Shown in pieces: positions 7,318 through 17,040 of a stretch of DNA of 32,204 nucleotides; positions within the stretch are counted from its first letter, which is position 1; every line of letters begins with the position of its first letter. Source of the stretch: CAYYIS01 sp964470965 (GTDB taxonomy: Bacteria; JAAXHH01; JABIQT01); assembly GCA_964470965.1 (NCBI GenBank), contig CAYYIS010000055.1, forward strand, positions 1 to 32,204, given 5' to 3'. Under the pieces are notes generated by a model. It did no database searches, had not been told where the DNA came from, and saw only the letters and a list, made by a program, of their open reading frames with translations. A program made the translations under genes and the position numbers.

Positions 7318-8220
7318 ATGGCATCTGTCACTGTGCAGATCCCGGCGACCACAGGGAATATGGGAGCCGGTTTTGATTGTATAGGCATGGCCCTCAGCCT
7401 ATACAACACGATCCAGATCACCGAAACAGCCTCGGGCGTAACCGTTTCGGTAGAGGGAGAAGGCCACGACCTGGTACCACTGACCGAGGAAAACTACTGT
7501 GTAAAGGCGGCAATTCGTGTTTGTGAGGCCACAGGCCGAAATCCTGACGGTCTTCATTTCCGTTTGCATCACGAAATTCCGGTATCGCGCGGCCTGGGAA
7601 GTAGCGGTGTGGCTATAGTAGCCGGTGCCTATGGCATGAACGAATTGTTGGGCTGTCCCCTCGATACCCCAACAATCATTCGGATCTGCACCGACATGGA
7701 AGGCCATCCCGACAATGTGGTACCCTCCCTGCTTGGTGGGCTGTCAATAAGCGGGGAACGATACGGAACAATCATATACCGGACTGTCAGTGTTTCGTCC
7801 GATCTCTCAGCTATCGTCGCCGTACCCGATTTCACCCTCGAGACAAAACTCGCCAGAGAGGCCTTACCCGAAACGGTATCGATGCAGGACGCTGTGTTCA
7901 ATATGTGCAGCGTTGGCCTCATGATACACGGTATGATGACGAAGGACTATGACCTTTTACGTGCTGGGACGGACGACAGATTACACCAGCCTTACCGCGA
8001 ATCCCTTGTGCCAGGACTCAGGCAGGTAATGGAGGCAGCACGTTCCCAGGGCGCTCACAGCGCAGCCTTGAGCGGAGCTGGTCCCACGGTTATCGCTCTT
8101 GCCAGCAAAAATCAGGCTCAAGTCGCCACGGCCATGTCATCGACCTTCGATGAACATGGCATTTCTTGCAGGACTTTGACTCTCGAGATTGATAATCACG
8201 GTGCAAGACGCCTTGACTGA
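7318..8220 (+). CDS. thrB: Homoserine kinase
   Basis: A 300-residue GHMP-kinase family protein that phosphorylates homoserine in the threonine pathway. The N-terminal IPATTGNMGAGFDCIGMAL and the ATP-binding motif PVSRGLGSSG (residues 88-97) are diagnostic, and HPDNVVPSLLGG and LSGAGPTVIAL complete the signature. It starts 3 nt after the cysO stop and is the last gene of the operon, followed by a good terminator. Linking threonine synthesis to cysteine synthesis may balance the use of homoserine and serine-derived carbon (inference). Confidence 0.93.
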   Translation: MASVTVQIPATTGNMGAGFDCIGMALSLYNTIQITETASGVTVSVEGEGHDLVPLTEENYCVKAAIRVCEATGRNPDGLHFRLHHEIPVSRGLGSSGVAIVAGAYGMNELLGCPLDTPTIIRICTDMEGHPDNVVPSLLGGLSISGERYGTIIYRTVSVSSDLSAIVAVPDFTLETKLAREALPETVSMQDAVFNMCSVGLMIHGMMTKDYDLLRAGTDDRLHQPYRESLVPGLRQVMEAARSQGAHSAALSGAGPTVIALASKNQAQVATAMSSTFDEHGISCRTLTLEIDNHGARRLD

Positions 8221-8241
8221 TAATCATTCTATTGTTAATCG

Positions 8242-8284
8242 AGGAAACGGATGTTGGGTGTACCGATAATCTGTTTCCTTTTTT
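8242..8284 (+). terminator. Intrinsic terminator after thrB
   Basis: AGGAAACGGAT (8242-8252) pairs with ATCTGTTTCCT (8269-8279), 11 pairs including one G-U, followed by six T. Confidence 0.85.
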
Positions 8285-8305
8285 ATTATCAATATTGGAT
8301 TTTTT

Positions 8306-9490
8306 ATGCAGGTACTGGAAGGCATACGAGTAATCGATTTAACCCGTGTTCTGGCGGGCCCTTACGCGACAATGGTCCTTGCAGACCTCGGGGCAGAAGT
8401 CATAAAAGTAGAATCTCTCACCGGGGATGAAGCGCGAAGGTTCGGTCCGTTTAAGGGTGATGTAAGCGGTTATTTCCAAAGCGTAAACCGAGGGAAAAAA
8501 AGCGTCGCGATCGACCTAAAACATCCAGACGGTAAAGCCCTTTTGATGGATTTACTGGCACAATCGGATATCCTCGTTGAAAATTATCGTCCCGGTGCCA
8601 TGAAACGGCTGGGGCTCGACTACGAAACTCTCCGATCTGTATATCCTTCGCTGATCTATGCAGCCTGTTCCGGATTCGGACAAACGGGTCCTTATTCGCA
8701 TCGTGGCGCGTACGATATGATAATCCAGGGTATGGGTGGAGTTATCAGCGTAACAGGGGAGCCTGACCAACCGCCTGTACGGGTTGGGATATCGATAGGC
8801 GATCTTTCCGCATCCTTGTTTACAGCCATCGGTATTCTGTCCGCTCTTCATGTACGGAATCAAACCGGCGCTGGGCAGATGGTGGATATCGGGATGCTTG
8901 ACTGCCAGGTGGCCTTGCTCGAAAACGCGATCTCAAGATTTGATATGAACGGAGAAGTTCCCAAACCCCTGGGGGCCCGACATCCGTCAATTACGCCATT
9001 TCAGGCATTCGAAACCAGTGACTCATGGTTGATGCTGGCCATAGGAAATAACGTGCTCTGGCAAAAATTCTGTGACGTGATCGAAACCCCATGGTTAACC
9101 CAGGATCCTCGTTTCAGCGACAATGCGTCCAGAACCGACAATCACACAGCTCTCCAAAATGTACTCTCCCCCATCATCAAGCAACGTACAACACCCGCCT
9201 GGATCGACCTTCTCGAACCACTCGATATTCCTTGTGGACCGATCCATGATGTGCAACAGGTCGTGGAAGACCCTCAAGTAAAAGCACGGGACATGATCCT
9301 CCAGTTCACACATCCGACCGCCGGCCCCTTGCGTATGGCGGGAACCCCGATTAAATTAACGGATACTCCAGGCCAGATCTCGGGAATGGCTCCGGAACTC
9401 GGTGAGCATACAGATGATGTGTTGACTTCGATTCTAAACTTTTCCAAGCAAGAAATTCACAAGCTGCGATCTCAGAATATCATCCATTAG
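8306..9490 (+). CDS. CaiB/BaiF family CoA-transferase
   Basis: A 394-residue family III CoA-transferase, which moves CoA between carboxylic acids through an enzyme-bound anhydride. Conserved blocks are VIDLTRVLAGPYATMVLADLG, NRGKKSVAIDL, LVENYRPG and GQTGPYSHRGAYDMIIQ, in which Asp137 matches the catalytic aspartate. The C-terminal PCGPIHDV is also typical. Substrate cannot be read from sequence; formyl-CoA, carnitine, bile-acid and mesaconyl-type enzymes share the fold. It follows the thrB terminator, so it begins a new unit with the flippase and permease. Only GGA 6 nt upstream serves as a ribosome site. Confidence 0.92.
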   Translation: MQVLEGIRVIDLTRVLAGPYATMVLADLGAEVIKVESLTGDEARRFGPFKGDVSGYFQSVNRGKKSVAIDLKHPDGKALLMDLLAQSDILVENYRPGAMKRLGLDYETLRSVYPSLIYAACSGFGQTGPYSHRGAYDMIIQGMGGVISVTGEPDQPPVRVGISIGDLSASLFTAIGILSALHVRNQTGAGQMVDIGMLDCQVALLENAISRFDMNGEVPKPLGARHPSITPFQAFETSDSWLMLAIGNNVLWQKFCDVIETPWLTQDPRFSDNASRTDNHTALQNVLSPIIKQRTTPAWIDLLEPLDIPCGPIHDVQQVVEDPQVKARDMILQFTHPTAGPLRMAGTPIKLTDTPGQISGMAPELGEHTDDVLTSILNFSKQEIHKLRSQNIIH

Positions 9491-9502
9491 TGAATCGACA
9501 AT

Positions 9503-10954
9503 ATGACCCGCCTTGACAAAGACTTAACGGGGATAACGGTAGCCCGAAACGCCGTTTTTTTGCTCGTTGCAAAAGCGGTTTCCACGGTTTTGGGATTGGT
9601 CCTTGTACTATTCATGGCCCGAAACCTGGGCGATGTTCAATTCGGCATCTATAGTATAGGCCTTGCCATTGGAGGTATCTGTGGTATTCTCGCGGATGTG
9701 GGACTCAATAATCTTACTACCAGGCAACTTGCTAGAAATCCATCCTCCCCAAGCGAATTTCTCGGGAACGTAATCAGCATTAAGCTGATGCTCGCGGTCC
9801 CCGTTGCAGTCTGTGCATTCTGCGTTCTCGTTCTATTTGACTACGTCCCATATACCAGAGATATAATACTGATAATTGTGGCCAACGCACTGTTATTTCA
9901 AGGCTTTCATTCCTTCTACTACCATGTTATTGAAGGTTTTGAACGCATGCAGTACATCACAGCCCTCGAAGTGTTAAAGCGGGTTGCATACCTTTGCGCT
10001 GGTTTTCTTACGATACACTTCGGTTACGGAATCCTCGGTTTTGTGATCGGCATGCTTCTTTGTGATGGAATCAATCTGTTGATTGTCTGGTGGATTTGCA
10101 GACGGAATTTTGGTATCAGGATAAAGGTGGGAGTAACTATTCAGAAATGGCCGGGCCTGATACGTAAGGCCCTGCCGTTTGGATTACTACTGGCATTTAC
10201 GATGATACTCTCATCGACTGATATCGTGATGATAGGGGCATTGCACTCAGAGGAGGCCGCCGGATGGTATGGAGCTGCCATCCGGCTGATAAGTACATTG
10301 TCGTTAATTCCACTCATGAGCGCCAGTGCGATGTTCCCCAGTGTAGCCAGACTTCATCATGAAGCACCGGGAGAAGGTGGAGAAATACTGACTGATGTGA
10401 TTCGTCCCATGGTATTGTTGGGCATACCGGTGGCAGTCGGTACGACCATGCTTGCAGAACCCATTGTTTTATTACTTTTCAATCAAGAGTATATTTTGGC
10501 AGCGCCAGCTCTCAGAATTTTGATCTGGTCTCTTTGTTTAAATTTTATATCATTACCTATGGTTTTTTTCCTCAGTGCTGTAGACCGGCAGGTTTATGCT
10601 ACCACATCGTTGGGGTTATGTGCTCTTTTAAACATCATTTTCAACATTGTTCTAATACCTGCCCACGGTTTAATCGGCGCCAGCATTACAACCGTTATAT
10701 CCCAAGTGGCTTTATTGGGATTGTGCTATATGGCTCTTCGAAACAAGATATCGAATGTTGCCCTCTTTAAGAATATCCTTCAAGGAGGATTGGCAAGTAT
10801 CGGTCTATGGTATTATCTTACAGTACCGCCGTCACTTCATGTAATTGGCGTCATCGCTCTGGCTATACCGATTTATGTGTTGCTACTGATAATTGTTGGC
10901 GCTTTGAAGAAGGAAGACTGGAATAAGTGTAAACAACTTCTCAACCCCGGATAA
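9503..10954 (+). CDS. Wzx-like polysaccharide/oligosaccharide flippase
   Basis: A 483-residue polytopic membrane protein with about 12-14 hydrophobic helices, of the MOP superfamily (RfbX/Wzx branch). The N-terminal VARNAVFLLVAKAVSTVLGLVLVLFMARNLGD and FGIYSIGLAIGGICGILADVGLNNLTTRQLA are typical of lipid-linked oligosaccharide exporters. No glycosyltransferases lie nearby, so its glycan is unknown. It starts 12 nt after the CoA-transferase stop. Confidence 0.85.
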   Translation: MTRLDKDLTGITVARNAVFLLVAKAVSTVLGLVLVLFMARNLGDVQFGIYSIGLAIGGICGILADVGLNNLTTRQLARNPSSPSEFLGNVISIKLMLAVPVAVCAFCVLVLFDYVPYTRDIILIIVANALLFQGFHSFYYHVIEGFERMQYITALEVLKRVAYLCAGFLTIHFGYGILGFVIGMLLCDGINLLIVWWICRRNFGIRIKVGVTIQKWPGLIRKALPFGLLLAFTMILSSTDIVMIGALHSEEAAGWYGAAIRLISTLSLIPLMSASAMFPSVARLHHEAPGEGGEILTDVIRPMVLLGIPVAVGTTMLAEPIVLLLFNQEYILAAPALRILIWSLCLNFISLPMVFFLSAVDRQVYATTSLGLCALLNIIFNIVLIPAHGLIGASITTVISQVALLGLCYMALRNKISNVALFKNILQGGLASIGLWYYLTVPPSLHVIGVIALAIPIYVLLLIIVGALKKEDWNKCKQLLNPG

Positions 10955-10966
10955 GGTGCGGTCCGC

Positions 10967-12256
10967 ATGTCGAACAAGTCAACAAGAGAAATCATAGCAG
11001 GGATCATTGCCTTCTGCGCGGTCGTTCCGGCTTTCTATGCGGCCGACACTATAATACGCCAGATCACCACTACTCAAATTTCGTTTTTAACGGCCATGTT
11101 TTTCATGGGCGGTGTATCTACGGTGGTAGCCTCCTGGTTGATCCGGTCACCGTTGATCTTCTCACCGAATTTAAGCCTGGTTTCCCTGATGGTATTTACG
11201 ATGTACCTGGGTGGCGGACTTCCATATACACAAGTCTTGTCAGTGTTTTTTTTGACCGGCTTTATCGTGTTTCTCTTTGGGATCACCGGCGCGGGAAGGG
11301 CGTTGTTCAAATCCGTCCCCGAATCGTTATTCCCAGGCTTCGTTGCAGCCACCGGTCTCCTCCTTTTCTCTACAGGTTTGCGGGAAGCCGGTATCGTGAC
11401 CGCGCATCCCGTTACCATCATGACGGTAGGTGATTTTACCACACGTGGTCCCGCAATAACCATTGTTGCCGTACTCATCTTCACAATAACCCGGGCGAAA
11501 GGTTTCAAAATGCCCTTACTCTGGGCAGGATTAGCAGCAGGTTTTACGGGAACGCTTTTAGGTGTGGTACCTTCAATTGACATCAATCTGTTTACCATAC
11601 CCCAAATTAATAGTTATCCGCTACTGGAGAGTACCCGGTTGTATTTTTCAAGCAACGCCCGATACATGCCTTCGATTACCTTAATCATCATCATCGAGAC
11701 GCTCGCCCTCTATCTGGCGACCATGGCTTTCACTCACCAGACCGATACCGTTCGTGAAAAAACGAGGCACCGGATATGGCTGGTTACCGGAACAGCCGGG
11801 ATAATATCACCATTCACCGGTGTGCCAGGACCGCTTTTGAGTGTGGAAGGGTTTATTGCGAAGCTCGCAGGAGCAACATCGGGACGGGCGGGGGTCATTA
11901 CAGGGATGCTGTTGCTTTTGTGTCCTTTCATACCGATTCCGGCCCAGTTGATCGGAACAGGATATCATATTGGAAACAACGTCTGGCTGCATCCCATAAC
12001 GGCCAGTTTACTGCTTTCAGGTGGATTACTGAGTATGGTATCCTTGAGTAAAGTGGACTGGAAAAATGTTGAGGTTGCGATCCCCACTGCCGTTATTATT
12101 GTTCTTACCCCACTGGCGTTCAGCATCGTAACCGGTGTTGGATCTGGCATCGTGATTTACGCGATAATCCGTTTGGCAAAGGGAGAGGTGGCTCCTGTCA
12201 GACCCCTGCTTGCATTTTTGATACCCCTAGTCCTTCTACGGTACCTTCTGCTTTAG
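10967..12256 (+). CDS. NCS2/AzgA-like permease, divergent
   Basis: A 429-residue membrane protein with about 12 hydrophobic segments. The stretch MYLGGGLPYTQVLSVFFLTG, then KSVPESLFPGFVAATGLLLFSTGLREAGIV, parallels the AzgA branch of the nucleobase-cation symporters, where an IPKSL...AGIGLF...GLKNAGIV pattern is usual. Several usual AzgA residues are changed, so the substrate (purine base or something else) is uncertain. AAGGTG precedes ATG 10967. It ends one base before the end of the opposite-strand DUF6785-like gene, leaving no room for a terminator. Confidence 0.7.
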   Translation: MSNKSTREIIAGIIAFCAVVPAFYAADTIIRQITTTQISFLTAMFFMGGVSTVVASWLIRSPLIFSPNLSLVSLMVFTMYLGGGLPYTQVLSVFFLTGFIVFLFGITGAGRALFKSVPESLFPGFVAATGLLLFSTGLREAGIVTAHPVTIMTVGDFTTRGPAITIVAVLIFTITRAKGFKMPLLWAGLAAGFTGTLLGVVPSIDINLFTIPQINSYPLLESTRLYFSSNARYMPSITLIIIIETLALYLATMAFTHQTDTVREKTRHRIWLVTGTAGIISPFTGVPGPLLSVEGFIAKLAGATSGRAGVITGMLLLLCPFIPIPAQLIGTGYHIGNNVWLHPITASLLLSGGLLSMVSLSKVDWKNVEVAIPTAVIIVLTPLAFSIVTGVGSGIVIYAIIRLAKGEVAPVRPLLAFLIPLVLLRYLLL

Positions 12257-12257
12257 G

Positions 12258-14264
12258 TCACCAACTATCTATCAGGTGTCCTTGCCGTGGAAACCAAATA
12301 AAATCCACGGCAAATGAAAGGGCGACACCTATACTGAAGCCGACAAGAATCCCCAGGAAAAAAGGTTGTGCCTTCCTGTATAACACTAACCCTCCCGCTT
12401 TTAACACTATCACTTTAATAATCCAAGCAAGAAACACCGAAAAAGCAGCCTGATCCGTCGCATACGCTCCGGCTATGGCAAACCCCACGGGATGAAGAGG
12501 CCATCCCGGAAAATGATATCGTAATTGAATTAATCCCCACATAACGGCCGCCCCCATCCCTATGAAACCAATATCATCCTGTCCTAGCGCTGTCGGCGTG
12601 GATATCCAATTCACGATGTTATCATAAAACATTCTGTTACCTCCCGCAAAGCCCCACTCACCGAAGTGTGCGGCGCCCACCGTCGAATACGCCAGGTAGA
12701 TAGTATACGTAACAGAAGTTATAATGCTCAACCCCAGACTGAGGAAGACCACGGCGAATATCTTTCTTTTCTCACCAAGAAATTGGTTCCCGACCTTTGC
12801 CACGTGTGCCATGGCATTCATCCCGAGGGTACGCCAGTTTCGGGCAAACGCGTTCGCCATGCCCATAGCCGTAAGGCTTTCCGGCGACATGTTGGATGAT
12901 CCTATCACTGATATCGTAAAATCATGTGCATTTAACGGAAGATCCAGTAGGACGACACCCGCTTCAGCGACGATTCTCGTAACACCGAGATACATTAGCA
13001 ACACGCAGGTCATCAGGATTATTGATACCCACAGTTCCATACCAGCACGATCTAGCCAGCAGAGGATATATATGCTGCCTGAGAGGATTCCCAGTAAAGC
13101 CCACCGGTAAGGCAGCAACTCTTCGGAGTCATCCGCCCCATCAGACCTTCCGAGTGCTTTCTTGAAGACACCGAAGATGTGTCTTCTGGCCATCCAGAGT
13201 CCCCATACTACAAAAAAGAAAAACCCTCCGAGGTTCTGCGCAGCGGTTACACTGGAGATCCCTGTGTTCGGACTACTAAGGTTATATCCGAACTGGGCGA
13301 GTGTGCCTTCCTGGCAGATAGCCAATAAACGAAACACCCAAATGCTGAATAAAATATCGATATTAGCAAAAAATGCGAAGCCGAACACTAACCAGTTAAG
13401 TCTGATTAACATGGGGGGGAAACCGTCATACAGTGTAATCGGATCTGTATAGGGGATACCTAAACGGATCGGTGACAACCATTTGAAATAACTCAAGATG
13501 TTCCAAACCACCACAAACATTACCACACCGAATCCAATCCAAAACAGCTGATTCCTCATGAAGGACGGTAAGGCATTGCCGTCCTGGCAATCACGGGCCA
13601 TGATAACCGGAACCTGTACGAGTGGAAATGTCAGTTTTTCATATTCCACCCATTGTTTTCGAAGAATGATCATAAGGCAGGCACCCACCACAAAGAGCGC
13701 CAGAAAAAATGAAGCCCACCAGACAAAAGGAGGCAACCAGGCGCCCCAGGGTATCGAATTACCTACGGGTAGCCCTTCGAAAAACCATTCCATGACTCCT
13801 CCCTGGTTACTGGCGACAAGCCAATCAGGAAGGTATTCGAAAAACACCGTCTCCCATCTGTTTTGGGGGGTAGCAAAATACAGTGGCGTTCCGACCAATG
13901 CGACCCAGTAGGTGGTAAACGCCCAGCCGGGTATGGCGGAGGCTGTCAGTACCATGAAAAAAATGACGAGTAGTTCCGCCATTCCAAATGGATTGAACCA
14001 GCCCGTAATTCTTAAAAGAGGATTGAAAACCAGGCTAATCAAAACAAACGGCAATAATGCGGCTACGGGGAAATGAGCGACCGGTAAAGAGGCTGATTTA
14101 CCGAGATATGATGAATAGGTGATCCAGAGACAGGCGAGGATGGACAGGGAAAGACCGAGAAAAACAGCGCGCAGCGTGACTATGCGGGGTTTACCCGAAT
14201 CGTCCAAGGATGTGGGTTCCTGTGACAGCAATGGCTGTTTTTCTGGAATCGTCTCGGCATCCAT
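12258..14264 (-). CDS. DUF6785-like large membrane protein
   Basis: A 668-residue protein with a hydrophilic N-terminal 30 residues followed by a dozen or more membrane helices, such as VTLRAVFLGLSLSILACLWI and LLPFVLISLVFNPLL. It matches my memory of the DUF6784/DUF6785 membrane proteins frequent in Planctomycetes, Poribacteria and Latescibacteria, whose function is unknown; an OPT-like transporter role has been suggested by topology only. A weak ribosome site precedes the ATG. It is convergent with the AzgA-like permease and lies downstream of leuB, separated by a terminator hairpin. Confidence 0.75.
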   Translation of the reverse strand: MDAETIPEKQPLLSQEPTSLDDSGKPRIVTLRAVFLGLSLSILACLWITYSSYLGKSASLPVAHFPVAALLPFVLISLVFNPLLRITGWFNPFGMAELLVIFFMVLTASAIPGWAFTTYWVALVGTPLYFATPQNRWETVFFEYLPDWLVASNQGGVMEWFFEGLPVGNSIPWGAWLPPFVWWASFFLALFVVGACLMIILRKQWVEYEKLTFPLVQVPVIMARDCQDGNALPSFMRNQLFWIGFGVVMFVVVWNILSYFKWLSPIRLGIPYTDPITLYDGFPPMLIRLNWLVFGFAFFANIDILFSIWVFRLLAICQEGTLAQFGYNLSSPNTGISSVTAAQNLGGFFFFVVWGLWMARRHIFGVFKKALGRSDGADDSEELLPYRWALLGILSGSIYILCWLDRAGMELWVSIILMTCVLLMYLGVTRIVAEAGVVLLDLPLNAHDFTISVIGSSNMSPESLTAMGMANAFARNWRTLGMNAMAHVAKVGNQFLGEKRKIFAVVFLSLGLSIITSVTYTIYLAYSTVGAAHFGEWGFAGGNRMFYDNIVNWISTPTALGQDDIGFIGMGAAVMWGLIQLRYHFPGWPLHPVGFAIAGAYATDQAAFSVFLAWIIKVIVLKAGGLVLYRKAQPFFLGILVGFSIGVALSFAVDFIWFPRQGHLIDSW

Positions 14265-14306
14265 TATATGCGATTCATTCTGTTTTTATTATTCAGAAGA
14301 TAAGAA

Positions 14307-14336
14307 ATGAGGCATGTGTAAAAACACATGCCTCAT
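14307..14336 (-). terminator. Terminator downstream of leuB
   Basis: A 13-bp perfect stem (ATGAGGCATGTGT at 14307-14319 against 14324-14336) with an A/T loop of 4 nt. Read on the minus strand it is followed by TTTCTTATC. It closes the ilv-leu operon before the DUF6785-like gene. Confidence 0.8.
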
Positions 14337-14377
14337 AAACGTACAACCATAAAAGTGATTCTACAGTGTGTAGAGAT

Positions 14378-15424
14378 TTACACAGCTTCCGCGACCATGT
14401 CCCCAATTTCCGTTGTTCCATAGCCCATTTGGCCAGCAGCCATGGAATCCATCTTTCCGACCGTTTCTATGATCGCTTTTTCAACAGCCACTGCGGCGTC
14501 ATCTTCACCCAGGTGCTGAATCATCATCTGGCAGGCTCCGATCGCCGCAATCGGGTTAATGGTGTTCTTACCGGTGTGACGCGGGGCAGAGCCGCCCATG
14601 GGTTCAAACATCGACACGCTTTCAGGATTGATATTACCCCCCGCAGCGACACCAAGGCCACCCTGCACCATAGCTCCGAGATCTGTTATGATATCGCCAA
14701 ACATATTGGTAGTGACTATTACATCAAACCATTCGGGATTCTTTACCATCCACATGCAGGTGGCATCTACATAAGCCAGATCCTTCTCAATATCTGTGTA
14801 TTCTTCTCCTACCTCCGTAAAAACACGACGCCACATATCATGGGCAAAGGTCAGCACATTGCTCTTATGGCACAGGGTCAGCTTCTTCCGCTTATTCCTT
14901 TTGCGAGTGTACTCAAATGCGTACCTGATGCATCGTTCAACACCTTTGTAGGTATTGATCGATTCCTGTATGGCCACTTCATCCGGTGTCCCCTTCTTAA
15001 ACACACCGCCTGCCCCTGTATAGAGGTCTTCAGTGTTTTCTCTGACGACCACAAAGTCCACATCCTCAGGGCCCTTATCTTTCAGTGGACAGTCCTGGCT
15101 ACGGTATAGTTTTACCGGTCGAAGGTTCACATAAAGATCCAGCTGGAACCTTGTTTTCAGTATGATCCCTTTTTCCAGGACTCCCTCGGGAGCGTCGGGA
15201 TGACCTATGGCACCAAGAAGCAACGCATCAAAATGTTTAAATTCTCCCACAGCTTCATCGGGTAATATATCGCCGGTACGATTGAATCGGTCATATCCGA
15301 AATCGTATTCTGTCAATTCATACTGAAATCCGAATTTTTCACTTGCCGCTTTTACGACTTTTAGGCCCTCTGCGACCACCTCGGGTCCGGTGCAATCACC
15401 AGGAATCACCGCGATCTTGTGCAA
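14378..15424 (-). CDS. leuB: 3-isopropylmalate dehydrogenase
   Basis: A 348-residue NAD-dependent beta-decarboxylating dehydrogenase that converts 3-isopropylmalate to 2-oxoisocaproate in leucine synthesis. The N-terminal IAVIPGDCTGPEVVAEGLKV, FVVVRENTEDLYTG and the metal-binding TNMFGDIITDLGAMVQGGLG are clear. The C-terminal GSAPRHTGKNTINPIA is the NAD-binding region. Translation begins at TTG, with GGAGG 5 nt upstream. It is the last gene of the operon; leuC and leuD are absent from the window. Tartrate/isocitrate-type relatives cannot be fully excluded, but the leu context decides. Confidence 0.9.
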   Translation of the reverse strand: MHKIAVIPGDCTGPEVVAEGLKVVKAASEKFGFQYELTEYDFGYDRFNRTGDILPDEAVGEFKHFDALLLGAIGHPDAPEGVLEKGIILKTRFQLDLYVNLRPVKLYRSQDCPLKDKGPEDVDFVVVRENTEDLYTGAGGVFKKGTPDEVAIQESINTYKGVERCIRYAFEYTRKRNKRKKLTLCHKSNVLTFAHDMWRRVFTEVGEEYTDIEKDLAYVDATCMWMVKNPEWFDVIVTTNMFGDIITDLGAMVQGGLGVAAGGNINPESVSMFEPMGGSAPRHTGKNTINPIAAIGACQMMIQHLGEDDAAVAVEKAIIETVGKMDSMAAGQMGYGTTEIGDMVAEAV

Positions 15425-15450
15425 GACTTCCTCCGTTCCTGAAATGCTTC

Positions 15451-16985
15451 CTAAGCGCCAACGACGCCACTGTGTTTAGCAATAAACTGGTTGAGAGAAT
15501 TGAGATACGCCCTGATGCTTGCTTCCACCACATCGCCTGCAGCTGCCTGACCGGTATATATTTTATCGTGGTATCCCACGTTTATGGTAACGTTTTGGTC
15601 TCCGTTTTTTCCCAATGAAGTTGTGGAGATATCCCTTATTTCCGATGGGAGTTTCGTGATCTCATCAATCGCATTGAAAGCAGCGGTTACCGGTCCGTCT
15701 CCATTAGCGGCGGCCTGGACCACCTCGCCGCTTACATTAAGGCGCACCGTTGCCATGGGNNNNNNNNNNGTATACCTGCCACAGCCTGAAAATCCACGAG
15801 ATGATATTGCTCCGGTATGTCCTGTGGATCACCTTTGATCAAGGCATGAAGATCCTCGTCTATCACTTCCTTTTTACGATCCGCCACCGTCAGAAAACGG
15901 GCATATATGCGATCGAATTCCGCCCGCTCGTCATCAGAAAATTTATAACCCACCTGTTCGAGCCTGTGCCGAAGAGCATGACGCCCCGACCTTGCTGTCA
16001 GTATAATCTCATTTTGTTCGATGCCAACATCTTCCGGGGTCATTATTTCATAATTTTCACGGTTCTTAAGAACCCCATCCTGATGGATTCCGGACGAATG
16101 AGCGAAAGCGTTCCCACCTACTATCGCCTTGTTACGCTGTACCGGCATATTCATGAGATTTCGAACCATCATGCTGGTTGGAAAGATCTGGCGGGCGTCG
16201 ATGTCTGTGTAGGCATCGTAAAAATCACCGCGCATCTTGACAGCCATCACAATTTCTTCAAGAGATGCATTCCCGGCACGCTCACCGATGCCGTTCATGG
16301 TGCATTCGACCTGTTGTGCACCTGCTTTAATTGCTGCCAGAGAATTGGCCGTTGCCATACCGAGATCATTATGACAGTGCACACTTACTTTAGCTTTATG
16401 GATGTTAGGAACGGATTCGATAATTCTGCGGATCAGATTACCCCATTGTTCCGGTACCGCATACCCGACCGTGTCCGGGATATTCACGATGGTTGCTCCC
16501 GCGTCTATGACTGCTTCGAGAGTCCTGCAGAGATACTTGAAATCGCTACGGGATGCATCCTCCGTGGAATATTCGATTTCGGGGCACAGATTCCTGGCGA
16601 ATTTTACCGCATCAACTCCCATTTGCAAAATGTCGTCTTCTGACTTTCTGAATTTGTGATCCAGATGCTGTTTCGAAGTACCAAGAACCATGTGTATTCG
16701 AGGACGAGCTGCAGGCTTTACCGCCTCAGCGACAGCCTCGATATCGGACTCGACCGCCCGGGCTAAGGCCGTAACAACAGGCCCATCCACCGATTCAGCG
16801 ATCATTTTGACCGCAGCAAAATCACCCGGTGACGAAGCAGCAAAACCGGCTTCTATGATGTCAACCCCCAGCGCTGCAAGCTGATGAGCAACTTCCAATT
16901 TCTCATCCCGATTTAACGATGCGCCCGGCACCTGTTCCCCATCTCGTAAGGTGGTGTCGAACACATCAATTTTTCGCTGCGGCAT
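15451..16985 (-). CDS. leuA: 2-isopropylmalate synthase, interrupted by an assembly gap
   Basis: The first enzyme of leucine synthesis, condensing acetyl-CoA with 2-oxoisovalerate. The N-terminal part has the catalytic DVFDTTLRDGEQVPG, the metal-binding VHCHNDLGMATANS and MNGIGERAGNASLEE. The C-terminal part (from ATG 15756) is the leucine-sensing LeuA domain, MATVRLNVSGEVVQAAANGDG. A 10-N gap at 15760-15769 separates them and breaks the frame: for continuity the true gap length must be 2 modulo 3, for example 8 bases, giving a natural four-codon bridge ending in Pro. I annotate one intact gene. GGGAG lies 8 nt before ATG 16985. Confidence 0.9.
15760..15769. other. Assembly gap inside leuA
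   Basis: Ten N residues. The length is probably an estimate rather than a measured distance, because it puts the two halves of leuA in different frames. Confidence 0.95.
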
Positions 16986-17040
16986 CCTGTTTCTCCCAAA
17001 GCAGATTCGCCTGATGATCGACATCTGGCGATACGGCTAT

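Noticed and set aside
15750..16643. Long plus-strand frame opposite leuA
   Set aside because: It is antisense to a clear enzyme gene, has no family features and spans the assembly gap.
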